Shown here: in pieces, positions 1 to 7,824 of the stretch
Layout: every line of letters starts with the position of its first letter
How positions within the stretch are numbered: the stretch's first letter is position 1
Assembly (NCBI RefSeq): GCF_007752345.1
Contig: NZ_CP036299.1
Span: 3,559,501 to 3,623,500 of the forward strand
DNA from: Planctopirus ephydatiae
GTDB lineage: Bacteria; Planctomycetota; Planctomycetia; Planctomycetales; Planctomycetaceae
Direction: 5' to 3'
Length of the DNA: 64,000 bases
Translations under genes and position numbers: made by a program
The notes under the pieces: model-generated
Told to the model about the DNA's origin: nothing
The model's database searches: none
Seen by the model: only the letters and a program-made list of their open reading frames with translations

Positions 1-35
1 TTTGGACGATTGGAGCCGGGCACTGGCAATGCTTT

Positions 36-1163
36 ATGAGTCAATCCGCCCACATGTCCGATGATTCAACCGGCACAGCCGCTCACCTTGTCGTGTCCGC
101 AATTTGTGACTGGTGGGTTAAGTCTTGTGTATCTTCAAAAGGAGAATCTTCTCGTCTGGTGATTGCTGTCTCGGGCGGAATCGACAGCCTGGCTTTACTG
201 CGCGGATTCCTGTTGGTTTCGCAACTCGATGTCTGGCGACAAGATCACGGTTTCCCAGAAAAATCGGATTGGCTGATTGCGCATTTCAACCATCAGGTCC
301 GAGGACAAGCAGCGGATGACGACGCCCTGTGGGTGAAGCAACTGGCTGTTCAGGAGCAACTGTATGTACGGAAGGGTGATCGTCAGACCGAAGCGGGGCA
401 GGGGGCTGGCGAAATCGATCATGCTTCGATTTCTGAAGAAGCACTCCGCCGATCTCGTTACGACTTCTTGAGACGAGTCGCTGAGGAGCACCAGGCAAAA
501 TGTATTGTCCTGGCCCATCATGCTGATGATCAGGCCGAAACCGTACTGCATCATCTACTCAGAGGGAGCAGTTTCAGTGGTCTGGCAGGTATGCGGAGAT
601 CGCAGCCCTTTGAGCCATCACTGACACTGGAACGACCATTGCTGGGTTTGAATAAATCGACTCTTCGCCAATTTCTGCTGGAGATCGGACAAGACTGGCG
701 GGAAGACCGTACCAATAGCGAAACAGTCTGGACAAGAAACGCCTTGAGGCAGTTGGTGCTTCCAGCGCTGGACGATGCTCTGGTCAAAATGGGAATCCGG
801 CGGACATCATCACAAAGTCTTCTTCAACTGGCAAAGCACAGCCAGGAAGTGGAAACGCATTTGCAAAACCTGGCAGACGAACTCTTAAAGGAGAGTGTCC
901 TTGAATGTGGTTTCGCGAAATTTCAGGTTGCACCGTGGCGAAAACGACAACCAATCGTCCAACGAGAAGCTTTTAAGCAGATCTGGATTAGAAATCAGTG
1001 GCCAAGAAAAGATCTGGCAGCCAGACATCTGGAACGCCTCTGTGAGTTTCTGGGGGATTACAAGCAACCTTTATCAGGAGACTTTCCCGGGGGGATCCGC
1101 ATGACACGCCGTCGCGATTGGTTTTCTTTGACGCCGATCAATTTGGAAGAATCCCCGGGATGA
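36..1163 (+). CDS. tilS: tRNA(Ile)-lysidine synthase
   Basis: TilS attaches lysine to the wobble cytidine of the AUA-reading tRNA-Ile, which is essential for correct decoding. The 375-residue protein has the N-type ATP-pyrophosphatase P-loop SGGIDS at residues 46-51, then the family segments FNHQVRG and LAHHADDQAET typical of the TilS catalytic core, and DWREDRTN farther on. The C-terminal 130 residues are divergent, as is usual. An ATG at 54 is an alternative start. The upstream end is close to the window edge, so any operon partner is not visible. The enzyme call is firm from the P-loop and the HADD segment together. Confidence 0.93.
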   Translation: MSQSAHMSDDSTGTAAHLVVSAICDWWVKSCVSSKGESSRLVIAVSGGIDSLALLRGFLLVSQLDVWRQDHGFPEKSDWLIAHFNHQVRGQAADDDALWVKQLAVQEQLYVRKGDRQTEAGQGAGEIDHASISEEALRRSRYDFLRRVAEEHQAKCIVLAHHADDQAETVLHHLLRGSSFSGLAGMRRSQPFEPSLTLERPLLGLNKSTLRQFLLEIGQDWREDRTNSETVWTRNALRQLVLPALDDALVKMGIRRTSSQSLLQLAKHSQEVETHLQNLADELLKESVLECGFAKFQVAPWRKRQPIVQREAFKQIWIRNQWPRKDLAARHLERLCEFLGDYKQPLSGDFPGGIRMTRRRDWFSLTPINLEESPG

Positions 1164-1445
1164 CATTTCGTTACCAGACCTGTTCGATTCGCAGTTTCCT
1201 GACATTTCGACGAAACTGTGTCATGAAATGATTGACATCCACGATCTCAACATGGAAAACATGCACGAACGTCGATACGATGCGGCGGAAAACCCGATCG
1301 AATGGTGGTGTTGACTGCTCGTCTCGAATCAGCGTGTTGGAAAGCCGGCTTTACGAGTCGGTATTAGCTTCTGATCTTGTGAATGACGGACAATTCTGTC
1401 CTTTCTTGTCTCCTGTTGCCGAGCCTTTCAAGAGGAACATCCGTA

Positions 1446-3116
1446 ATGACTTCTGCGACGATGACCGCAGGTGCTGCGCCGAATGCTCACCGCCTGCTCT
1501 GGGCTGGATTCACAGCAATTCTTGCCGCCGGTGTGGGGTTCGCAATTCGTGGAGGGATTCTCGATAACTGGGGCAGGGAATTTGGCTTTACCAATGCTCA
1601 GCTTGGCGTGATTGGTGGTGCGGGATTTACCGGGTTCTGTTTCGGCATCATTATTGGTGGCGTGATCGCGGACAAAATTGGCTATGGCAAACTTGTCGTA
1701 GCAGCTTTTGCGTTTCATGTGTTGTCAGCCTTTGTCACATTTGCGGCAGTCACTCCCACAGGAGATGCAGCCGCAATTGCAGCAGGTCAGGCAACCGCCT
1801 TTAACTTCCTGTTCTGGGGAACGTTCATCTTTGCGATTGCCAACGGAACATTGGAAGCCGTCGCGAACCCACTGGTGGCTACAGTCTTTCCAAATGACCG
1901 CACGCATTATCTCAATATTCTGCATGCAAGCTGGCCTGCCGGGATGATCATTGGAGCGGCTGCCGGTTGGGTGCTGGACGATATGTTCAACGTCCCCTGG
2001 AAGTATCAATTAGCTTTGTTCCTGTTACCCACAGTGGTTTACGGGCTGATGTTTCTGGGACAGGCCATGCCTAAAAGCGAAGCTTCGAAGCAAGGACTCT
2101 CATTGGGTGAAATGCTCAAGGACGTCGGTCTTCTCGGTGGTCTCGTGGTCTGCTATCTGCTTTCGCTCTTCTTTGGCGATGTCCTCAAGCCTTTGTTTGC
2201 CGAAGGCTCGCCGATGGCCGGCTATGTGGGATACGGCATCGGTGGAGCGCTGTTGATTGCGGTCGGCGTGATTACCAAGTTCAGCCTGGGCTCATTCCTG
2301 CTCTTTGTGCTGTTTGTTACCCATGCCCTGGTTGGTGCCGTGGAACTCGGTACCGATGGCTGGATTCAGAACATTACGGGAAACATCCTCACATCCCAGG
2401 AAGGAAAGATCCTCTTCGTCTTTACATCCGCTGTGATGTTCGCTTTGCGATTCTGTGCCCACTTTATTGAAAAGCAGATGGGCCTTTCACCGGTGGGAAT
2501 TCTCCTCGTCTGCTCGATCCTGGCTTTCATCGGATTGAATCTGACCAGTCGCGTCGATTCGTTCACCATGGCTTTGCTGGCACTGACAGTCTACGGGTTC
2601 GGTAAAACATTCTTCTGGCCTACGATGCTCGCCGTGACCAGTGACCGCTTCCCGCGAACGGGTGCTGTTGCCATCAGCATCATGGGCGGTATCGGGATGC
2701 TGTCCGCCGGTCTGATGGGATCGCAAGGTCTGGGCTATGCTAAAGATCGATTTGCAGGTGAAGCCTTGAAAGCCGAAAAACCAGCTCTGTTTGAAGAATA
2801 TCAAGCCTCCAAAGAGAGCACGTTCCTCTTCTTCCCAGCAGCCAAAGGGATCGATGGCCAGAAACTGGGAGCAATCCAGGAAAAGAAACCTGATCAGAGA
2901 ACCGAAGACGACAAAATCGTGGTGGCAGCCAGCATTTCTGGTGATCGAAAGACTCTCGTGGCAGACTCAGCGATCCCGGCTACCATGGCAGCGATCTATC
3001 TCTGCCTGATGATCTACTTCAAGAGCATTGGTGGTTATCGCCCACTGACTCTCAAGGATCTCTCATCCAAAGACAATGTGCATACCGGCACAGATCTTGG
3101 CACGGCGGAGAGTTGA
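1446..3116 (+). CDS. MFS family permease
   Basis: A 556-residue polytopic membrane protein of the major facilitator superfamily with about 12 hydrophobic segments. The loop after TM2 reads [12 protein letters not shown], which matches the MFS G-x-x-x-D-(R/K)-x-G-(R/K) motif A. The arrangement suggests a solute:cation symporter, but the substrate cannot be read from sequence. A long hydrophilic loop of roughly 85 residues precedes the last membrane segment, which is unusual for MFS proteins. I chose ATG 1446 because AGAGGAAC lies just upstream; an in-frame start at 1383 would add 21 residues without a ribosome site. It is followed by a good intrinsic terminator. Confidence 0.85.
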   Translation: MTSATMTAGAAPNAHRLLWAGFTAILAAGVGFAIRGGILDNWGREFGFTNAQLGVIGGAGFTGFCFGIIIGGVIADKIGYGKLVVAAFAFHVLSAFVTFAAVTPTGDAAAIAAGQATAFNFLFWGTFIFAIANGTLEAVANPLVATVFPNDRTHYLNILHASWPAGMIIGAAAGWVLDDMFNVPWKYQLALFLLPTVVYGLMFLGQAMPKSEASKQGLSLGEMLKDVGLLGGLVVCYLLSLFFGDVLKPLFAEGSPMAGYVGYGIGGALLIAVGVITKFSLGSFLLFVLFVTHALVGAVELGTDGWIQNITGNILTSQEGKILFVFTSAVMFALRFCAHFIEKQMGLSPVGILLVCSILAFIGLNLTSRVDSFTMALLALTVYGFGKTFFWPTMLAVTSDRFPRTGAVAISIMGGIGMLSAGLMGSQGLGYAKDRFAGEALKAEKPALFEEYQASKESTFLFFPAAKGIDGQKLGAIQEKKPDQRTEDDKIVVAASISGDRKTLVADSAIPATMAAIYLCLMIYFKSIGGYRPLTLKDLSSKDNVHTGTDLGTAES

Positions 3117-3138
3117 TCCCGCCAATACTCGAACTCAT

Positions 3139-3166
3139 GGCGTCTGGATTCGTTTCTCCAGACGCC
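3139..3166 (+). other. 10-bp inverted repeat downstream of the MFS gene
   Basis: GGCGTCTGGA (3139-3148) and TCCAGACGCC (3157-3166) are perfectly complementary across an 8-nt loop. No T-run follows directly, so on its own it is a weak terminator. It sits just before a stronger hairpin and may protect or pause the 3' end of the transcript. Confidence 0.5.
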
Positions 3167-3192
3167 TTGGGATTTGAGAACTGAGCCAGTCA

Positions 3193-3240
3193 ACGGTCTC
3201 CACATACTGAATTCGATATGTGGAGGCCGTTTTATTTTCT
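3193..3240 (+). terminator. intrinsic terminator of the MFS gene
   Basis: A 14-bp stem joins 3193-3206 to 3217-3230 across a 10-nt loop. The single non-Watson-Crick position is a U-G pair in the plus-strand RNA. TTTTATTTTCT follows directly. Position and strand fit termination of the MFS transcript. Confidence 0.75.
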
Positions 3241-3505
3241 GCTCCAACAATGGCCACGCGGGCATGGCTGATCTCAGGGCCGAAAGCTGATCACAGGGCC
3301 AAAATGAGTGGAATGCTGTTGGATTCTTCCACAGCGCACAGCTCAATAATTGGATAGCCGCCAGGAGGCCCCAAAATGAAGAAAGGGCGAAGCCAATTCT
3401 GGCATCACCCTAAGGTTGTCATCATGTGAGCCGGTAACAGCGGCTTATCGCAGATTATCTCTACCCCTCGAAAACAAGCGAGCACGCAGGCAAATGCCAA
3501 TGGTG

Positions 3506-3694
3506 CTACTTGGCTTCGGTTCCTTCAACTCGAGCGACAAAGTTCAGCATGGGACTCATGCGGCGAACCTTGGCCACAATCAGCTCCTTGTCGGCGGCTG
3601 AGGTCGCGGCTGCGTACTTCTTTTCGAGCTTCTTGATCTTGGCCTTACGCTGGCGACGCTTGGCCAACTCACGGTCACGTTCTGTACGAGGCAT
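3506..3694 (-). CDS. small basic protein of unknown function
   Basis: A 62-residue, strongly charged protein. The first 30 residues are Arg/Lys-rich and predicted helical (MPRTERDRELAKRRQRKAKI...), followed by an Ala-rich stretch and a short C-terminal tail. I recall small proteins of this shape annotated as a DUF in planctomycetes, but I cannot assign a function. It lies 58 nt downstream of the zinc-ribbon microprotein on the same strand, so the two may be co-transcribed. The ribosome site is weak (GGA about 8 nt before the ATG). The composition would allow RNA or ribosome binding, which is only inference. Confidence 0.7.
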   Translation of the reverse strand: MPRTERDRELAKRRQRKAKIKKLEKKYAAATSAADKELIVAKVRRMSPMLNFVARVEGTEAK

Positions 3695-3752
3695 CTGAAA
3701 TCCAGTTCAGGTCAAGTTGAGAAAAATACCAAACAATCCCATTGGAAAAATA

Positions 3753-3872
3753 CTACCGAAGCTTCTTATGGCAAGTCTTGCAACGAATGGCAAAACCAAC
3801 CAGCTTGCCGCACTTGGGGCAGCGAATCGACTTCCTCAACTTCACCAATTTTGTTCGTGGTCGGTAGACCAT
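3753..3872 (-). CDS. 39-residue zinc-ribbon microprotein
   Basis: A 39-residue basic protein ending in CPKCGKLVGFAIRCKTCHKK, i.e. two CxxC knuckles 10 residues apart that should bind one zinc ion, as in small ribosomal or RNA-binding zinc ribbons. The reading frame stays open upstream to 4103, but the ATG at 3872 is preceded by GGAG at a 7-nt spacing, and the upstream extension has no recognisable character, so I take the short form. It lies 58 nt upstream of another small basic protein on the same strand. Its function is unknown. Similarity to a ribosomal or translation-associated zinc ribbon is only a guess. Confidence 0.7.
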   Translation of the reverse strand: MVYRPRTKLVKLRKSIRCPKCGKLVGFAIRCKTCHKKLR

Positions 3873-4109
3873 GTTTGCACTCCACCGCAAATATTCAGCG
3901 ACAACGTTTCCGCATTTGTGAAAAATAGCAGCTAAGTTCACGCAGAACAAGTGAATGCCTATCCCAGAATCACGACGTTTTTTAGGACAATTTGATTTCT
4001 GCGGCGAAAGGAGTTCCATAACTTCATTTGCGAAACTCTCAAATGCCGAGAACTGACAACCAGAAAGTGGTCGCAAGAACATTATTTTTGTGATTAATTG
4101 CATACTCCC

Positions 4110-5423
4110 ATGCCGAACGACGATTCAAAAAATGTAGTCCCCATGCAGACGACTCCCAAAATTTTGATCGCAGGGGGAAGTGTGCGTGCTGCAACGGACT
4201 CGGCTCAGCGTGGCGGGTGGCAAGTCATCGCCTATGACCAGTACGGAGATCTGGATCTGCAAGAGTTGTCGATCTGGCAGTCACTTCCCGCAGAAACAGA
4301 GAATTGGTCTCTGGATCCCACCCATGTCGAACACGTGCAAGGTTGGACCTACACGGGCCCATTTGAGAACTGGCCCGCAGATGCTGTCAAATTCTTCGAG
4401 CAAGCTGACAAGTGCTCGATTCCTCTCCTTGGAGTTACACCTCAGCTTCTCAAACGGATTCGTGATCCCCGCTTTCTGCAGGAAACAATCGCCAGTATTA
4501 ATGGAAAACCTCTGGCAGTCATCCTTCCCGGCCATACTGCAACGTCCGCATCACGACCAGCGACACAAGTCGATCCCTCCCAGATTCAAGAGTGGATTCG
4601 TAAACCACTGCATTCCGGGGGAGGGTTCAATGTTCGCGAAGTTTCTCAAGCCAATTTTACCGAAGAGAGCTTTCATCTTTCGCTTGATGAGCTTGAATAC
4701 CTGCAGGAAAAAGTCCATGGGGTTCCGCAAAGCTGCATCTTCATGGCAAGTTCCAGCCGTGTGGCGAGAATCGGTTGGACTGAAGGTCTGATCGGCACTC
4801 CCTGGGGAAAATATGGTTATCGCGGCTCCGCAGGCCCGATCACTGTTCCCCCAGCCATCGATGAACTGGCCTGTTCACTGGCGAACGCGATTGTCAAAGC
4901 GACTGGCCTGTCAGGAATTTTGGGGATTGATGGCATCCGCTGCGAAGAATCGTGGAGACCAATCGAAATCAACCCGCGCTACACGGCAAGTTGTGAAATT
5001 CTGGAAGGAACCGTCGGCCATCCACCATCTCTGATGGATCTGCATCTTAAGGCCTGGCAGAGCGAATTAATGCCGCCCTGTTTTAAAAATGCGTCCGCTT
5101 CCTCCGGGGGAAAAACAGCAGAAAAATCCTCGTGTCAATCGGCAAGCGGGGATCATTTGCAGCGCCCCCACTTCGGTTGCAAGCAGATCGTTTACGCAGG
5201 AGAGACGTTTCTTGCGCCGGACTTGAGTGCTCTCTGGTTGAAGTCGGATTCTCACAGATCACCTGTAATTGCCGACATCCCCATTCCGGGAAGTCTCATT
5301 TCAAGTGGACACCCTGTTTGTACCCTCTTCGGATGGGGTTCTTCGATTGCCGATGCCCGCCGACAATGCTCAGAGCATTGGTCTCAACTGACGACTCATT
5401 TTCCTGCGCTGAAGCTCGACTGA
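4110..5423 (+). CDS. ATP-grasp enzyme, COG2232-like
   Basis: A protein of about 437 residues. The N-terminal part (KILIAGGSVRAATDSAQRGGW) is a nucleotide-fold pre-domain. The C-terminal ATP-grasp half contains WGKYGYRGSAGP and the metal-binding segment GIDGIRCEESWRPIEINPRY, where the E and N of EINPR would bind Mg2+. This matches the predicted ATP-dependent carboligases of COG2232, which in planctomycetes and methylotrophs accompany genes for tetrahydromethanopterin-linked C1 metabolism. A pterin/PABA cluster lies 14 kb downstream. The exact reaction is unknown. TTG 4098 and ATG 4143 are other possible starts, and none has a clear ribosome site. Confidence 0.75.
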   Translation: MPNDDSKNVVPMQTTPKILIAGGSVRAATDSAQRGGWQVIAYDQYGDLDLQELSIWQSLPAETENWSLDPTHVEHVQGWTYTGPFENWPADAVKFFEQADKCSIPLLGVTPQLLKRIRDPRFLQETIASINGKPLAVILPGHTATSASRPATQVDPSQIQEWIRKPLHSGGGFNVREVSQANFTEESFHLSLDELEYLQEKVHGVPQSCIFMASSSRVARIGWTEGLIGTPWGKYGYRGSAGPITVPPAIDELACSLANAIVKATGLSGILGIDGIRCEESWRPIEINPRYTASCEILEGTVGHPPSLMDLHLKAWQSELMPPCFKNASASSGGKTAEKSSCQSASGDHLQRPHFGCKQIVYAGETFLAPDLSALWLKSDSHRSPVIADIPIPGSLISSGHPVCTLFGWGSSIADARRQCSEHWSQLTTHFPALKLD

Positions 5424-5694
5424 CGGTCTCCTAATTGCCGGACGAATTCATACGACATGAATCCTTAGATCATCAGTCATAAGCCTTACATTCGGCGATA
5501 CTTCCCGGAATTATCAGGCTTTACACGAGGATTGTTCCGAGAGCAGCCCTTGGACATCTTGTTGATGGCCACAATTATCGTGAGACGAATGCTGTTCCAT
5601 CGGATCCTGATGGATCGCGAGCTTGAACAGTCCCCAGACTTGTCCGAAATCGATCCCTCCGTGAGTGCGACGTTGTCGCAATAAAGTCTTCATC

Positions 5695-6549
5695 GTGCCA
5701 ACTCCTGCTGATCGCATCCATCTGGCCCTCGAAATCCTTGTCGAAGAGTGGACCCCATTCATTCGACAGGAATTGAGCAAGTCGTATGGACATCGAGTCG
5801 ATGAAGTCATTCTTGCACAGATTCGCGGTGATCGAAACATGGCCTCTGCCAGATTTTCGGATCCGCTGTCTGATCCGCACATCTTGCTGAATGTGGTCTG
5901 GGAACAGTGGAATCACTGCTTTCGCCATCAGTTGGGAATTTTTGAACGGAGCCTGATCAGCGAACTGCGTGAGTTTCGTAATCAGTTGGCTCATCAGTCG
6001 TTTTTAACCGAAGACGATGCCTATCGAGTACTCGATAGTGTTCAACGGTTATTGGTGGCGACAGGTCACACCCAGCGGGAGACCCAGTTGGAAGACGAAA
6101 AGGTCGATGCACTCCGGCAGAAATTCGGGCATCGCGTCAATCGCGAACTGGCCAGAATTCGATTTAATCGACGTCGTCTGCTCGACATCGCACTCTATAG
6201 TCTCTGCTGCTTTGCATTGGTCACAACGTTGTGGAGCTTTCTGTGGGAGCGTCACTGGCTGGCCACATTACTGCTGATTGCCTTCGTGATCTTTACCTTT
6301 GGTTACTTTATCTATCAGCGTCTGAGCGCTGCTATTCCGGTTTTTGGCGTCCATGAATGTGCTCATTGCCGCAGGGTGATTTACACAGAATCATGCCCAT
6401 ACTGTGAACAATCGCCTGCATATCGGCATAGACAAGCTCAAATTTTCGATCCTCGGGAGGAGGCTGATGCGACGCTTGCTCACGAGACATTGGAAATGAT
6501 TGACCAGACTGCAAGTCCTCTGGAACTGATTTCCAAAGTTCCGCGCTGA
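5695..6549 (+). CDS. membrane-anchored Swt1-type HEPN protein with C-terminal zinc ribbon
   Basis: A protein of about 284 residues. The N-terminal 125 residues resemble the Swt1-like HEPN domain, with DPHILLNVVWEQWNHCFRHQL, then LREFRNQLAH, where R95, N96 and H100 form the R-x4-H motif found in active HEPN ribonucleases, and DDAYRVLDSVQRLL. Two hydrophobic segments follow (about 163-183 and 188-208), then two CxxC pairs (222-225 and 234-237) that would form a zinc ribbon. HEPN domains with this motif are often metal-independent RNases in toxin, defence or RNA-processing systems. Here the domain would be tethered to the membrane. Starts are GTG 5695 (chosen) or GTG 5665. No antitoxin-like partner is adjacent. 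Confidence 0.65.
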   Translation: MPTPADRIHLALEILVEEWTPFIRQELSKSYGHRVDEVILAQIRGDRNMASARFSDPLSDPHILLNVVWEQWNHCFRHQLGIFERSLISELREFRNQLAHQSFLTEDDAYRVLDSVQRLLVATGHTQRETQLEDEKVDALRQKFGHRVNRELARIRFNRRRLLDIALYSLCCFALVTTLWSFLWERHWLATLLLIAFVIFTFGYFIYQRLSAAIPVFGVHECAHCRRVIYTESCPYCEQSPAYRHRQAQIFDPREEADATLAHETLEMIDQTASPLELISKVPR

Positions 6550-6592
6550 TCGTTCGCTCATCCACTGTGTGAGTAAGGGTTACTGCGAACTT

Positions 6593-6964
6593 CTACTGCG
6601 CACTCTGAATATCGGGGCGCAACTTCTTGGCTTCTCCCAGGTAGACATGCACAATCTCACTGGGTGCCTTACTTGAGTTCACATGCAATAACACACGAAT
6701 ACAACGTGGTAATGCCTGTGGAACTGCAATTTCTGATGCGCACAGGAGTGGCACTTGCCGCATCCCGAGAGCACGGGCCGCCTCGGCCGGAAATGTCGAG
6801 GTGAGATCGGGGGTTGTCGTGAAGATCGCCGAAACGATTTCGTCGAAATCGACGATTTGATTCTGCTGAAGCAGTTCTGCCAAGAGTTCTCGAGTCGCAG
6901 CCAGAAGCAGTTCAGGATTATCGCAATCCACACAGGTTGCACCACGAATTCCTCTGACGGACAT
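6593..6964 (-). CDS. aroH: chorismate mutase, monofunctional AroH type
   Basis: A 123-residue protein that begins [13 protein letters not shown] and continues with [34 protein letters not shown] and [15 protein letters not shown], the signature blocks of the trimeric Bacillus-type AroH chorismate mutase. It converts chorismate to prephenate for Phe/Tyr synthesis. The catalytic Arg equivalents fall in RGIRGAT and PRCIRVL. ATG 6964 is chosen because GGGAG lies 9 nt upstream. The reading frame continues 51 codons farther, but those residues are not part of the family. A second chorismate mutase domain occurs in PheA at 43 kb. Confidence 0.9.
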   Translation of the reverse strand: MSVRGIRGATCVDCDNPELLLAATRELLAELLQQNQIVDFDEIVSAIFTTTPDLTSTFPAEAARALGMRQVPLLCASEIAVPQALPRCIRVLLHVNSSKAPSEIVHVYLGEAKKLRPDIQSAQ

Positions 6965-7232
6965 CTCGGCCCACTCCCTCTCGAACTCGCTTGAACATTC
7001 GATCCGCAGACACTCAATCAATCGTTGCAGATCGTAACGATTGACCATCCTGCCCGACAGCCACCCACAGGCTTGTTCAGCAATTCTTGCTGCAGCCAGC
7101 ATGACAACCTTGTTCAACTTGTCATTGCCAAACTTTTTCTTACGATTTTGTCATCTTTCTAACGCCGATCAACGTATCTACAGTCGTAACAGTAACCCGT
7201 ACACAGATTCAAACATCGAAAGGTGTCGATCG

Positions 7233-7787
7233 ATGCCGTCCTCGACTGTTGCTACTAGGGAAATGGCTGAGCTTCTTGGAGTCCTGTCGCATCCCTGCCG
7301 CGTCCAGATTGTGGAAGAACTGCGAGACAGTGAACGTAATGTCAATGCTCTGCAAGAGTTGCTAGGAATCAGCCACTCCGGTGTTTCACAACACCTGGCA
7401 CTCTTAAGGACGCGCAAATTGCTCAAAGAACGCCGTTCGGGCAGGCATGTTTATTACCGGCTGGCAAATCCCCGGCTGGCTGAATGGCTGAAAATGGGAA
7501 ATGTGTTCCTCGATCAACCCTCTCCAGATCCAATGGAGAACTCCGGGACTGTCAATCACGCATCCGCAAATGCCAGTTCGTCGATGAGTTGGGAGGCACA
7601 AATTCTGCAGCAGAAGGTCATCGCTCAACCAGAGCCATCCAGATCCAATGGAATTTTAGGCGATCGCTTGCCGGCAGAGACTCCAGACGGAGAAGATCAC
7701 AACCTCAACTCCACTGAATTTTCAGAAACGCTCGTGGTGGAGAAACCGATGGATTTGTCAAACTCCTCAACGACGTTTCCGACATAA
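7233..7787 (+). CDS. ArsR-family winged-helix regulator
   Basis: 184 residues. The first 90 are an ArsR/SmtB winged helix: ELLGVLSHPCRVQIVEEL, then the recognition helix in SHSGVSQHLALLR and the wing in RRSGRHVYYRL. No obvious metal-binding cysteine cluster is seen (one Cys, in HPCR), so the inducer is unclear. The C-terminal 90 residues are low-complexity and acidic. AAAGGTG precedes ATG 7233. The stop is 37 nt before the ABC exporter gene, so it probably belongs to, and may control, the exporter operon that follows. Confidence 0.85.
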   Translation: MPSSTVATREMAELLGVLSHPCRVQIVEELRDSERNVNALQELLGISHSGVSQHLALLRTRKLLKERRSGRHVYYRLANPRLAEWLKMGNVFLDQPSPDPMENSGTVNHASANASSSMSWEAQILQQKVIAQPEPSRSNGILGDRLPAETPDGEDHNLNSTEFSETLVVEKPMDLSNSSTTFPT

Positions 7788-7824
7788 TTTGCATCAAAAT
7801 TGAATCTCCTGGAGAGCATTGGTT

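Noticed and set aside
3873-4103. Upstream part of the 116-codon frame over the zinc-ribbon gene
   Set aside because: It shows no domain and the internal ATG has a strong ribosome site.
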